Positions 47,901 through 58,736 of a DNA stretch of 64,000 nucleotides are shown here, piece after piece. Made by a program: the position numbers and the translations under genes. The DNA is from Caprella mutica (taxonomy: Eukaryota > Arthropoda > Malacostraca > Amphipoda > Caprellidae), in NCBI GenBank assembly GCA_947561585.1, contig CANNZV010001613.1, forward strand, positions 73,785 through 137,784, given 5' to 3'. Each line of letters begins with the position of its first letter. Position 1 is the stretch's first letter. The notes under the pieces were generated by a model. That model was not told the origin of the DNA, did no database searches, and saw only the letters and a list, made by a program, of their open reading frames with translations.

Positions 47901-50900
47901 ATTTCTATTAACCATTACCAATTTACATGATCTTTGAAACCTCATACTGACCTTCTCCCCCCCCCCTTCCAGGCCTCCAGAGTGGCGGGTTCACTACGTA
48001 AATCTTTCTCCACTCTATCGGCAGGTTCTATTTACTTCACCTACTACGTGAAGGCGGTAGATGTCAAATTCTCAGGTGAGAATTCGTTAGTTGAACTTCA
48101 TTTCTTAATGGAATTTTCATAAAGTTGAGAAACTAATTTTTTTATGGATCTGGTTGAAGCATGTATTATGATTTTAATATCTTTTTTTCTAATTGTATTC
48201 TTTTTTATTCGTGCATATATATTATGAAGTATAATACATCGGAGAAATATAAAGTGATGAACAGTAAAATAAGAATAAAATTGTTGCAAATTCATATTCG
48301 CATGAATTTGTATTTCATGTTTTTATCTCTATTAGCTATGCATATTTTCCATACAAATAATCTGTGAAATTGTTTTTTTATCTGATATAAACTATGTGTG
48401 TCCGTGGCCTACCATAGAACTGCCGTTATATTTCAAATTTGTTTCAATTAAAATTAGATGACAATCGAACAATTGAATGACATTGTGGAATAATCGAGTA
48501 ATTCGATCTACAAATTTTTAATGATGCTATTATTGACGGAATAATTAAACTGAGCTGTGATATTAAAAGCTATTGTCAGAGATAATAGTAGAATAATTAA
48601 GGATTTGATAATGCTGTACCTAATTATTAATGCACTAGCTCTAATTACAGTCATCTATTTTGAGCTTCCATTTTTTATCTTCCATCCTGTTTCCAACCAA
48701 TATAATTTAGTTAAATTAAAGTAAAGCAAACAAAATGTTGCCACTGTACCGGAATTGCCCCCTAAATGGCTGACAGATAATCACAATAGCACTGATAAGG
48801 TATAGCAATCAGGCAGCCATTTTAGGTACAATAGTTCAGTGAAGGTCAAACTTATTAATTAAAGTGAGCAGTGCATAGGCTTCAATAATGCACTTGCATT
48901 TCATCAGGGGGATTTTAGTGCACTATGAACCATATTTAATTGAAATAATAAATGACTCATAATTTGTTAATTTTTTATTTCAAACTTTATTGAAATTTAA
49001 GAGCATAAACATTTCTCTTCTATACCCAGAATTATGAATTTTAAAATAGATTTTTCAACTGCATAACATAATATGTTACTCTATATACTCTACCTGTAGA
49101 TAAAATAGTGTGATCATATATCCTATGTTTCTGCTGAACCATTAAAAATAATATAGTTTACCATTCGACATTTAAAATATGTTCAATGCATTCGCTGTTT
49201 TTTTGGAAATTGCTGCATAAATTTTATGGAGAAATATTCCATGGAATAGTTTAATTTGGTAGCCTTCTTCAAATTTGTCAGTGACACAAGATTTAAAGTT
49301 TATTGTCACCGGAAAGCATGGAAAGTAGTGCAGGTATAGCATGTAATTGCATTATATGATTTCAAAGAATTAGTCTTTAGTGTGAAGCTTGTATTTTACG
49401 GTGGTGGAATTCAAAGTGTCAAGCAACATGTTCGCCCATTAACCGGTTGATATGGAATTAAGTCAGTTTTCGCTTATGTGGTTAACAATAAACAAACCCA
49501 ATTGATAATTTAATTTACTATTATATTCCATAAATTTCCAGATTGATAATTCATTAGAAGGGTGAATATGAATGTTTGAGTCAAAAAATATAATCCAGGA
49601 ATCGATACGGGTGGTTCTACGAACTTTTATAATTCTAGGAACCGGTTTGCGCGGTTTAATTCCGCAAACCGGTTGAATTCCATCATTGCATGTAAACTTT
49701 AAATCACTTCCGATGACTATAATCTGCTTTCCCTTTCTCTGCAGTGACTAAAATCTCTTTCCCTTTCTCTACAGTGACTAAAATCTCTTTCCCTTTCTCT
49801 GCAGTGACTATAATCTGCTTTCCCTTTCTCTGCAGTGACTAAAATCTCTTTCCCTTTCTCTACAGTGACTAAAATCTCTTTCCCTTTCTCTGCAGTGACT
49901 ATAATCTGCTTTCCCTTTCTCTGCAGTGACCAAAATCTCTTTCCCTTTCTCTACAGTGACTAAAATCTCTTTCCCTTTCTCTACAGTGACTATAATCTGC
50001 TTTCCCTTTCTCTGCAGTGACTATAATCTGCTTTCCCTTTCTCTGCAGTGACTAAAATCTCTTTCCCTTTATCTACAGTGACTAAAATCTCTTTCCCTTT
50101 CTCTACAGTGACTATAATCTCTTTCTCTTTCTCTACAGTGACTATAATCTCTTTCTCTTTCTCTACAGTGACAATAATCTCTTTCTCTTTCTCTGTAGTA
50201 CCTATAATCTCTTTCCCTTTCTCTACAGTGACTATAATCTCTTTCCCTTTCTCTGCAGTGACTATAATCTGCTTTCCCTTTCTCTGCAGTGACTAAAATC
50301 TCTTTCCCTTTCTCTACAGTGACTAAAATCTCTTTCCCTTTCTCTACAGTGACTATAATCTGCTTTCCCTTTCTCTGCAGTGACTATAATCTGCTTTCCC
50401 TTTCTCTGCAGTGACTAAAATCTCTTTCCCTTTCTCTACAGTGACTAAAATCTCTTTCCCTTTCTCTACAGTGACTATAATCTCTATCCCTTTCTCTACA
50501 GTGACAATAATCTCTTTCTCTTTCTCTACAGTGACAATAATCTCTTTCTCTTTCTCTACAGTGACAATAATCTCTTTCTCTTTCTCTGCAGTGCCTATAA
50601 TCTCTTTCCCTTTCTCTACAGTGACTATACTCTCTTTCCCTTTCTCTGCAGTGACTATAATCTCTTTCTCTTTCTCTACAGTGACTATAATCTCTTTCTT
50701 TTTCTCTACAGTGACTATAATCTCTTTCTGTTTCTCTACAGTGACTATAATCTCTTTTTCTTTCTCTACAGTGACAATAATCTCTTTCTCTTTCTCTACA
50801 GTGACAATAATCTCTTTCTCTTTCTCTGCAGTGCCTATAATCTCTTTCCCTTTCTCTACAGTGACTATAATCTCTTTCCCTTTCTCTGCAGTGACTATAA

Positions 50901-53900
50901 TCTCTTTCTCTTTCTCTACAGTGACTATAATCTCTTTCTCTTTCTCTACAGTGACTATAATCTCTTTCCCTTTCTCTACAGTGACTATAATCTCTTTTCC
51001 TTTCTCTACAGTGACAATAATCTCTTTCCTTTTCTCTACAGTGACAATAATCTCTTTCTCTTTCTCTACAGTGACAATAATCTCTTTCTCTGTAGTACCT
51101 ATAATCTCTTTCCCTTTCTCTACAGTGACTATAATCTCTTTCCCTTTCTCTGCAGTGACTATAATCTGCTTTCCCTTTCTCTGCAGTGACTAAAATCTCT
51201 TTCCCTTTCTCTACAGTGACTAAAATCTCTTTCCCTTTCTCTACAGTGACTATAATCTCTATCCCTTTCTCTACAGTGACAATAATCTCTTTCTCTTTCT
51301 CTACAGTGACAATAATCTCTTTCTCTTTCTCTACAGTGACAATAATCTCTTTCTCTTTCTCTGCAGTGCCTATAATCTCTTTCCCTTTCTCTACAGTGAC
51401 TATACTCTCTTTCCCTTTCTCTGCAGTGACTATAATCTCTTTCTCTTTCTCTACAGTGACTATAATCTCTTTCCCTTTCTCTACAGTGACTATAATCTCT
51501 TTCTCTTTCTCTACAGTGACTATAATCTCTTTCTCTTTCTCTACAGTGACATTAATCTCTTTCTCTTTCTCTACAGTGACAATAATCTCTTTCTCTTTCT
51601 CTGCAGTGCCTATAATCTCTTTCCCTTTCTCTACAGTGACTATAATCTCTTTCCCTTTCTCTGCAGTGACTATAATCTCTTTCTCTTTCTCTACAGTGAC
51701 TATAATCTCTTTCTCTTTCTCTACAGTGACTATAATCTCTTTCCCTTTCTCTACAGTGACTATAATCTCTTTTCCTTTCTCTACAGTGACAATAATCTCT
51801 TTCCTTTTCTCTACAGTGACTATAATCTCTTTCTCTTTCTCTGCAGTGCCTATAATCTCTTTCCCTTTCTCTGCAGTGACTATAATCTCTTTCCCTTTCT
51901 CTGCAGTGCCTATAATCTCTTTCCCTTTCTCTGCAGTGACTATAATCTCTTTCCCTTTCTCTGCAGTGACTATAATCTCTTTCCCTTTCTCTGCAGTGAC
52001 TAGAATCTCTTTCCCTTTCTCTACAGTGACTATAATCTCTTTCTCTTTCTCTACAGTGACTATAATCTCTTTCCCTTACTCTACAGTGACTATAATCTCT
52101 TTCCCTTTCTCTGCAGTGACTAGAATCTCTTTCCCTTTCTCTACAGTGACTATAATCTCTTTCCCTTTCTCTACAGTGACTAGAATCTCTTTCCCTTTCT
52201 CTACAGTGACTATAATCTCTTTCCCTTTCTCTACAGTGACTATAATCTCTTTTCCCTTTCTCTACAGTGACTATAATCTCTTTCCCTTTCTCTACAGTGT
52301 GTCTGACCAATGCAGCCAACACCACCTTCACCCTCTTCAACATCACCTCTAACAACACAGAAAGGGCGGTGGAAGAGAAGAAGATCAACCAGTGGTTCAC
52401 CCAGGCGGTTAACTTCACCCGGGATATGACTGGCAATGAGGAGTTCACTGTTAGTGGCCAAATTACTGATATAATAGCATTTAGTGAAGAGGTCCCTCAT
52501 AAGATCATTATATATTTTGATTTATTTTATTTCTTGTTAACATATCAAAACTTATTCGTTTTGTTATGTTGCAATGTCACCCACTCTAATCATATTGATG
52601 TCAAAATCATTAAGATATATTTTTAATCTATTCATTATTGTCAAGTCCTAACATAGCAGTTGCAATATATTACCACAATATCTTCTCCATAACATCCCCT
52701 CTCTCTCTTCCCCTCAGATCAACTTCTACGTGGATGGCAAGAGAGCAAACTCTTCTGAGGACAGAATTGTTTGGGTGGCTTTGCACCACATTGCAGTGGG
52801 GGGAATATTGCTACCCCCTAAGGTGAGGGGGGTATAGTGGGGGGAATATTGCTACCCCCAAAGGTGAGAGGGGTATAGTGGGGGGAATATTGCTACCCCC
52901 TAATGGGAGGGGGGTATAGTGGGAGGAATATTGCTACCCCCTAAGGTGAGGGGGGTATAGTGGGGGGAATATTGCTACCCCCAAAGGTGAGGGGGTATAG
53001 TGGGGGGAATATTGCTACCCCCAAAGGTGAGGGGGGTATAGTGGGGGGAATATTGCTACCCCCTAATGGGAGGGGGGTATAGTGGGAGGAATATTGCTAC
53101 CCCCTAAGGTGAGGGGGGTATAGTGGGGGGAATATTGCTACCCCCAAAGGTGAGGGGGTATAGTGGGGGGAATATTGCTACCCCTTAAGGTGAGGGGGGT
53201 ATTGTGGGGGGAATATTACTTCCCCCAAAGGTGAGGGGGGTATAGTGGGGGGGAATATTGCTACCCCCTACGGTGAGGGGGGTATTGTGGGGGGAATATT
53301 ACTTCCCCCTAAGGTGAGGGGGGTATTGTGGGGGGAATATTACTTCCCCCTAGGGTGGGGGGGTATAGTGGGGGGAATATTGCTACCCCCTAAGCTGAGG
53401 GGGGTATAGTGGGGGGAATATTGCTACACTCGAGGGTGGGGGGAATGTTTTTTTAAACATTTTTATGAATAATTTTAGTAACTTATCCATTGAAAAAAAA
53501 ACATAAATTTTATTTAATTTATTTCAGAAATTAAAAGTGATGCTCTTTTATTTAATTAATAATAATTTATTAAAATAATTTATAGATTGATTTGAAAATA
53601 TAGTTTTCATTTTTAATTTCCTTTGAAATAAAATGAAAGAAAAGAATATTAATTTTTATTTTATCTTTATTATTAATTGTTATTTCTTTTCTCAGCCAAC
53701 TACAACTCCAAACCCGATTGTTCTGCCACCTGGTGAGTTATTCGATAATGATTATTTAGTTATTAAACTTGAAAAATAGAAATATTACTGAAAATATTAC
53801 AATTATTTATTTTATCAAAAAGATTCATACTCAACGGGAAATACCTTTTATCAAAGGTTTTTGGTTAATCTAGAAACACAAAAAACCTACAACGCTGAGT

Positions 53901-56900
53901 TTAAATAACCTCTGATGAATATTTATTTTATCGACTTAATGATAATAATAATATTTCGTATACAATAGACTTACAAATTGATTGCAGTTTAGTTAGGAAT
54001 AGAATTATTTTGTTGAATTATTGCAATTTCACTATTAAAATATATGCCCAATAGACATACATGGATTGTACCGTACCTCCGCATTTTATCATTGCTTAAC
54101 TTTGTATCATGAAAATCTTTTAATATGGACATTGATTCATATTTCATAATAGTTGATGAATTTTGAGTATCTCAAGTACATTAGTCAAGAATTATTTTGC
54201 ATATTAGCATATATTGAATAGAACCCATAGATAGATATTACAGTACCTTCCCATTCAGACTAAAATAGAAATAATTTCTCATATAATAAGATATAGGTAT
54301 ATTTATGAAACTATAATATAATTCCCTACCTCCAAAGTTAGCATATTATTCCATTTGGTCAGTGCGAGGCATTCGCTAGAAGTGGAATGAAATTACGCGT
54401 CGCCAGAGGCAATTATTTGACATCTTCTCATTTTCAGGATCGTTGGACGACATCAGGAAAATATCCGAGTCCATCTGGATAGCTCTGTACGTGTTCTTGT
54501 TCTTCTTCTTGCTGACGATTGCCGCGCTTGTGTTCTTCGTCGTAAGGGGGCGCTTCAGGTAGAAAAAAGGTAGAGAGGGAGAGAGAATGAAAGAGATGAT
54601 GGAGAGGAATGAAAAAGAGATGATGGAGAGAAATCAGAAGAGAAGGAGAGGGTATGGAGAGAAATTAGGAGAGGGAGAGAAGGAATGGAGAGGAATAAGA
54701 GGGAAGAGAGAAGGGATGGAGAGGAATAGGAGGGAAGAGAGAAGGGATGGAGAGAGAATGGAGAAACTACCCAGGGATGGAATGGTGTTTCTTAAGGCAA
54801 AATATTAATATAACATTGCCCCAATATTGTTCCAAAATTGTTTCCTGGGTATGTTGGAACTGAGGATGGAAAAAAGATAAAGAAAAGAAAGAAAGAGAAG
54901 AATAACAAGGAGTGACCGAAGAGGAAACCAACAGAAAACAATTCATGAATGATGTGAAATAATGTATCATATATTAAATAATTTTCAATAATTTAAAAGT
55001 TATTTAATGTTTATTAAACAGTGAGATAGAATGGGAGATGAGAGAAATAAATAATGGGAGATAAGTGAAGGTAGGAAAAAAGGAATGAGAAAAAGAGTCT
55101 AATTAATAATGGCAATAGAGTGGAATTTATAATTAAAATATATGAAAACATCATTACCCAGGGAGAATATTATGGTGGGTCATAGAAGATTATAGTGGAC
55201 AGACATTATGGGGGGCTGGATCTTACGTAATTATCGATAATATTCGATAAATATCATCCATTGGCAAAACATCCTATAAACATCTATAATCACCGTAATA
55301 TTTCCCAACCATGATGTATAGTAGATTATATCAACCAAAATCTCCGAATATTTTCTGATAATGTTCCTTATATGAAATTCTATGAATGAACCATATTAAA
55401 TCTACGAAGATTTTCTGATAATAATCCTACTATGAATTTGAATGGCTGTAACATCTTAAATCTTCGAAGATTTTCTGATTATATTACTTATATAAACTTC
55501 TATGACTGAACCATCTTAAATCTCCGAAGATTTTCTGATGGTATTCTTTATATGAACTTCTATGACTGAACCATCTTAAATCTTCGAAGATTTTCTGAAG
55601 ATATTTCTTATATGAACTTCTATGATTGATCCATCTTAAATCTTCGAAGATTTTCTGATGATATATCTTATATGAACTTCTATGATTGAACCATCTTAAA
55701 TCTCCGAAGATTTTCTGATGGTATTTCTTATATGAACTTCTATGATTGAACCATCATAAATCTTCGAAGATTTTCTGAAGATATTCTTTATATGAACTCC
55801 TATGACTGATCCATCTTAAATCTTCGAAGATTTTCTGATGGTATTTCTTATGTGAACTTCTATGATTGAACCATCTTAAACCATATGAAAATTTTCGAAG
55901 ATTTAAGATGGTTCAATCATAGAAGTTCATATAAGAAAAACCATCAGAAAATCTTCGAAGATTTAAGATGGTTCAATCATAGAAGCTCATATAAGAAATA
56001 CCATCAGAAAATCTTCGAAGATTTTAGATGGATCAATCATAGAAGTTCAAATAAGAAATACCATCAGAAAATCTTCGAAGATTTAAGAGGAATCAGTCAT
56101 AGAAATTTATATAAAGAATATTATCGTTAAATCTTCGCAGATTTAAGATGTTACAGCCATTCAAATTCATAGTAGGATTATTATCAGAAAATCTTCGAAG
56201 ATTTAAGATGTTTCATTCATAGAAGTTCATATAAGGAACATTATCAGAAAATATTCGGAGATTTTGGTTGATATAATCTACTATACATCATGGTTGGGAA
56301 ATATTACGGTGATTATAGATGTTTATAGGATGTTTTGCCAATGGATGATATTTATCGAATATTATCTATAATCACGTAAGATCTAGCCCCCCATAATGTC
56401 TGTACACTATAATCTTCTATGACCCCACCATAATATTCTCTCTGGGTAACGATATCAAGGGAATATTCCAGGAATTAGTGAAAATTAGTTAATCCCTATC
56501 GATATCGAGGGAATATTCCAAGAATTACTGAAAATGTGTTGATCCCCTAAGAATATCGAGGGAATATTCCAGGAATTAGTGAAAAATAGTTGATCCCCTA
56601 AAAATTATAAAAGAAACGATTATAAAAGAAGAAAAAGAAATAATCTATGAAATATGAAACTATATTTATCGATGATAACCTAAAGATAAACTTGAGTTAT
56701 CATATTGCATAAAGTTCATTAAAAATCCTACTTCTACTGTGTCCAGGATGGTCGAGTGGTTAGCGTCGCAAGCAGAAGTCAACAAGGTGCGGGTTCGAGA
56801 CCCGGAAAGATCACTTCATTTCTTTCCATTTAATTTGTATATAACAATATGTTTCATTCAACTAATTCATGTAAAGTCAAACGTACACGTACAAATGCAG

Positions 56901-58736
56901 TATACGCTAGGAAATAATAATTTTGGTATTCTTCTAGGAGTATGGGTGAAATCATCTGATAGTATAGGAGATTCCTCCCTTTAATTATAGGAGTGAACAT
57001 GGTAGAAAACTTGGACATAAGCACCCCCAATTCTCTTCTATGATTATGGTAGAAAGACTCCTTTAATCTCCCAAAATCTTCTATGATTATGGGTGAAATC
57101 ATCTCATAGTATAGGAGATTCCCCCTTTTAATTATAGGAGTGAACATGGTAGAAAACTTGGACATAAGCACCCCCAATTCTCTTCTATGATTATGGTAGA
57201 AAGACTCCTTTAATCTCCCAAAATCTTCAATGATTATGGGTGAAATCATCTGATGGTATAGGAGATTTCCCCCTTCAATTATAGGAGTGAACATGGTAGA
57301 AAACTTGGACATAAGCACCCCCAATTCTCTTCTATGATTATGGTAGAAATGCTCCTTTAATCTCCCAAAATCTTCTATGTCCCCCCTATAATTTTCTCCC
57401 TGGGTAATTAAAAACTATGAATAATGTTCAAATGATTTTTTAAAAGAATGAATAAAGAATTTTAATCTAAATACTTAAATAATTAATAATAATAAAAATT
57501 TGATTTGATTGTCATTATGAGTATATCATTCGAAAAGGAATTCAGTATCTTCAGAGTAGTTTAATATATAGGTAGATAATAAATAATTAGTCAAGAGATA
57601 TTCAAATTACAAAAATGACTAATGCTCTCATAACTTTAAAACATATTGAATAAGAAAGTATTTTATCATTGTAGTTATTATAGAGTTATCTTTAGCTATA
57701 GGAGTGTATTTTTTAACTATTTTAGTTTTACTTAAAAACAACTTTCAGTAATCAAATACTGGAAGTAAAACCCCTAGATTTAAATACAGGTTATCCAATT
57801 TTATCAAATAGTTTTCTACCTATAATACTTTTGATATCTACCTATAATACTTCTGATATCTACCTATAATACTTTTGATATCTACCTACAATACTTTTGA
57901 TATCTACCTATAATACTTTTGATATCTACCTACAATACTTTTGATATCTACCTACAATACTTTTGATATCTACCTACAATACTTTTGATATCTACCTACA
58001 ATACTTTTGATATCTACCTACAATACTTTTGATATCTACCTATAATACTTTTTATATCTACCTACAATACTTTTGATATCTACCTATAATACTTTTTATA
58101 TCTACCTACAATACTTTTGATATCTACCTATAATACTTTTGATATCTACCTACAATACTTTTGATATCTACCTATAATACTTTTTATATCTACCTATAAT
58201 ACTTTTGATATCTACCTACAATACTTTTGATATCTACCTATAATACTTTTTATATCTACCTACAATACTTTTGATATCTACCTACAATACTTTTGATATC
58301 TACCTATAATACTTTTTATATCTACCTACAATACTTTTGATATCTACCTATAATACTTTTTATATCTACCTACAATACTTTTGATATCTACCTACAATAC
58401 TTTTGATATCTACCTATAATACTTTTTATATCTACCTACAATACTTTTGATATCTACCTATAATACTTTTGATATCTACCTACAATACTTTTGATATCTA
58501 CCTATAATACTTTTTATATCTACCTACAATACTTTTGATATATTCCTACAATACTTTTGATATCTACCTATAATACTTTTGATATCTACCTATAATACTT
58601 TTGATATCTACCCATAATACTCTCTACCAACAGAGCCAGACAATCCGCTTCGTCTCCCTCAGACTATCACCCCGACAGAGCTTATAAACTGGATAAAGTG
58701 TACGACAACCCGGCCTACAGTCCTAGTGCTCCTTAG
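44960..58736 (+). CDS. Mucin-like single-pass membrane protein with NPxY tail, 7 exons, 538 aa
   Basis: I do not recognise the family. Exons 44960-45955, 47973-48075, 52298-52449, 52718-52822, 53696-53732, 54438-54558 and 58634-58736 join in phase with GT..AG introns to one 539-codon frame ending in TAG. Protein: signal peptide 1-20; Thr-rich mucin segment about 63-150 (repeats of EVTTTTTPAEATTT type); a possible globular part with IDKWNYTFIEHTSFN; an Asp/Ser-rich acidic stretch about 258-320; a conserved-looking ectodomain in exons 2-4 with several N-glycosylation sites (NTT, NIT, NNT, NFT) and INFYVDGKR; a membrane span 478-501 (WIALYVFLFFFLLTIAALVF) followed by RGRFR; and a 37-residue cytoplasmic tail ending in DNPAYSPSAP. 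NPAY (530-533) fits the NPxY endocytosis/PTB-adaptor motif. The role is inferred as a glycosylated surface protein. Tandem arrays sit at four of its exon borders and over its stop codon. Confidence 0.75.
45956..47972 (+). other. Intron 1 of the mucin-like gene
   Basis: AT-rich. It has three 18-bp tandem units (gatagtgaaccattcaat, 46705-46765) and a short inverted motif around accgaggtggaatttaccag and ttccactgccgtagaatcc (47524-47675), possibly a decayed MITE. It ends in a C10 run directly before the exon 2 acceptor. Confidence 0.5.
48076..49713 (+). other. Intron 2, part before the acceptor array
   Basis: AT-rich and unremarkable, apart from a perfect 12-bp stem with an 11-nt loop at 49640-49674 (aaccggtttgcg / cgcaaaccggtt), which lies 40 bp before the first array unit. 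Confidence 0.6.
49714..52297 (+). repeat. About 86 tandem 30-bp copies of the exon 3 splice acceptor
   Basis: The unit is tgactataatctctttccc followed by tttctctacag. Each unit is a polypyrimidine tract plus CAG followed by TG, identical in form to the true acceptor at 52297 (tttctctacag|TGTGTC). One unit is 31 bp (extra T near 52250) and one is 6 bp short (near 51090); otherwise the period is strict. Because 30 is a multiple of three, decapeptide-repeat frames open on both strands; these are by-products. Two higher-order blocks (about 50380-50700 and 51155-51480) are nearly identical. Confidence 0.97.
52450..52717 (+). other. Intron 3 of the mucin-like gene
   Basis: A 268-bp AT-rich intron. 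The donor is gttagt, weaker than the others in this gene; the acceptor, tctctcttcccctcag, is strong. No repeats. Confidence 0.7.
52794..53445 (+). repeat. 16 tandem ~41-bp copies of the exon 4 end and its donor
   Basis: The first unit is coding: the last ten codons of exon 4 (AVGGILLPPK) and the donor aag|gtgagg. Fifteen further units follow in the intron (gggaatattg anchors at 52803, 52844, 52885 and so on to 53416), most keeping a usable aaggtgag donor. The period is 40-42 bp, so downstream donors would change frame; reading through meets TAG 15 bases past the first donor. Confidence 0.96.
53446..54437 (+). other. Introns 4 (rest) and 5 of the mucin-like gene
   Basis: AT-rich intron sequence around the 37-nt exon 5 (53696-53732, Pro/Thr-rich linker PTTTPNPIVLPP). 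No repeats or other features seen. Confidence 0.5.
54559..54767 (+). repeat. Purine-rich imperfect array at the exon 6 donor
   Basis: Starts in the donor itself (cag|gtagaaaaaaggtagagagg) and continues as GA-rich duplications, for example gaaagagatgatggagag (54591 and 54615) and agagaagggatggagaggaa (54708 and 54738). It opens a chance ORF (54587-54808) that is not a gene. Confidence 0.75.
54770..54849. mobile_element. 80-bp CCCAGG-family MITE with TA duplication
   Basis: Ends CCCAGGGATGGAATGG and, inverted, TTGTTTCCTGGG, flanked by TA on both sides (54768-54769, 54850-54851). It sits in intron 6 directly after the purine-rich array. Smallest clean member of the family here. Confidence 0.65.
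54852..55156 (+). other. Intron 6 spacer
   Basis: Purine-rich, AT-rich intron sequence with no feature I can name. Confidence 0.4.
55157..56446. repeat. 1.29-kb palindrome (fold-back) with tandem arms
   Basis: The two halves are reverse complements about a centre near 55878. Each arm is tipped by CCCAGRGAGAATATTATGG and the gcaaaacatcc block, then carries about 5-8 units of about 60 bp around accatcttaaatcttcgaag with gattttctgatg. TA follows at 56447. A single strand could fold into a hairpin of about 640 bp. Confidence 0.9.
56741..56935 (+). repeat. tRNA-related SINE-like segment, copy 2
   Basis: About 93% identical by eye to copy 1 (12421), including box A (tggtcgagtgg) and box B (ggttcgagacc). 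The T-arm is better paired here (cggg...cccg). The flank upstream, gcataaagttcattaaaaat, is also shared, so the segment was part of the element core before the two copies separated. Confidence 0.65.
57407..57826 (+). other. Intron 6 spacer before the 22-bp array
   Basis: AT-rich; nothing recognised. Confidence 0.4.
57827..58622 (+). repeat. About 36 tandem 22-bp units immediately before the exon 7 acceptor
   Basis: Unit tacctayaatacttttgatatc with few variants (ttgat/tttat). The array ends in ctctaccaacag, the exon 7 acceptor, which resembles part of the unit (tatctacctacaat). Unlike the exon 3 array, the units contain no CAG and do not multiply the acceptor. Confidence 0.95.

Larger units (their letters stand above)
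55157..57404. mobile_element. 2.25-kb composite CCCAGGG element in intron 6
   Basis: Left end CCCAGGGAGAATATTATGG and inverted right end CCCAGGGAGAAAATTATAG, both flanked by TA (55155-55156, 57405-57406). Three parts: a 1.29-kb fold-back (55157-56446), a core shared with the 10.9-12.9 kb element including a tRNA-like segment (56447-56935), and three tandem units of about 122 bp (56936-57390) around ctcttctatgattatggtag. A third copy of the terminus ends the fold-back at 56446. Confidence 0.72.

Noticed and set aside
50411..52352. Long plus-strand ORFs encoding decapeptide repeats (TVTIISFPFS type) and a 298-codon antisense ORF (RERERDYSHC type)
   Set aside because: They are by-products of a 30-bp array whose period is a multiple of three; they lie in an intron and vary by unit count.
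49714..53445. CRISPR-like appearance of regular repeats
   Set aside because: There are no unique spacers, the units are contiguous, and the gene context is eukaryotic with introns.
54587..54808. 73-codon Glu/Arg/Met-rich ORF after exon 6
   Set aside because: It is a translation of GA-rich simple repeat starting at the splice donor.
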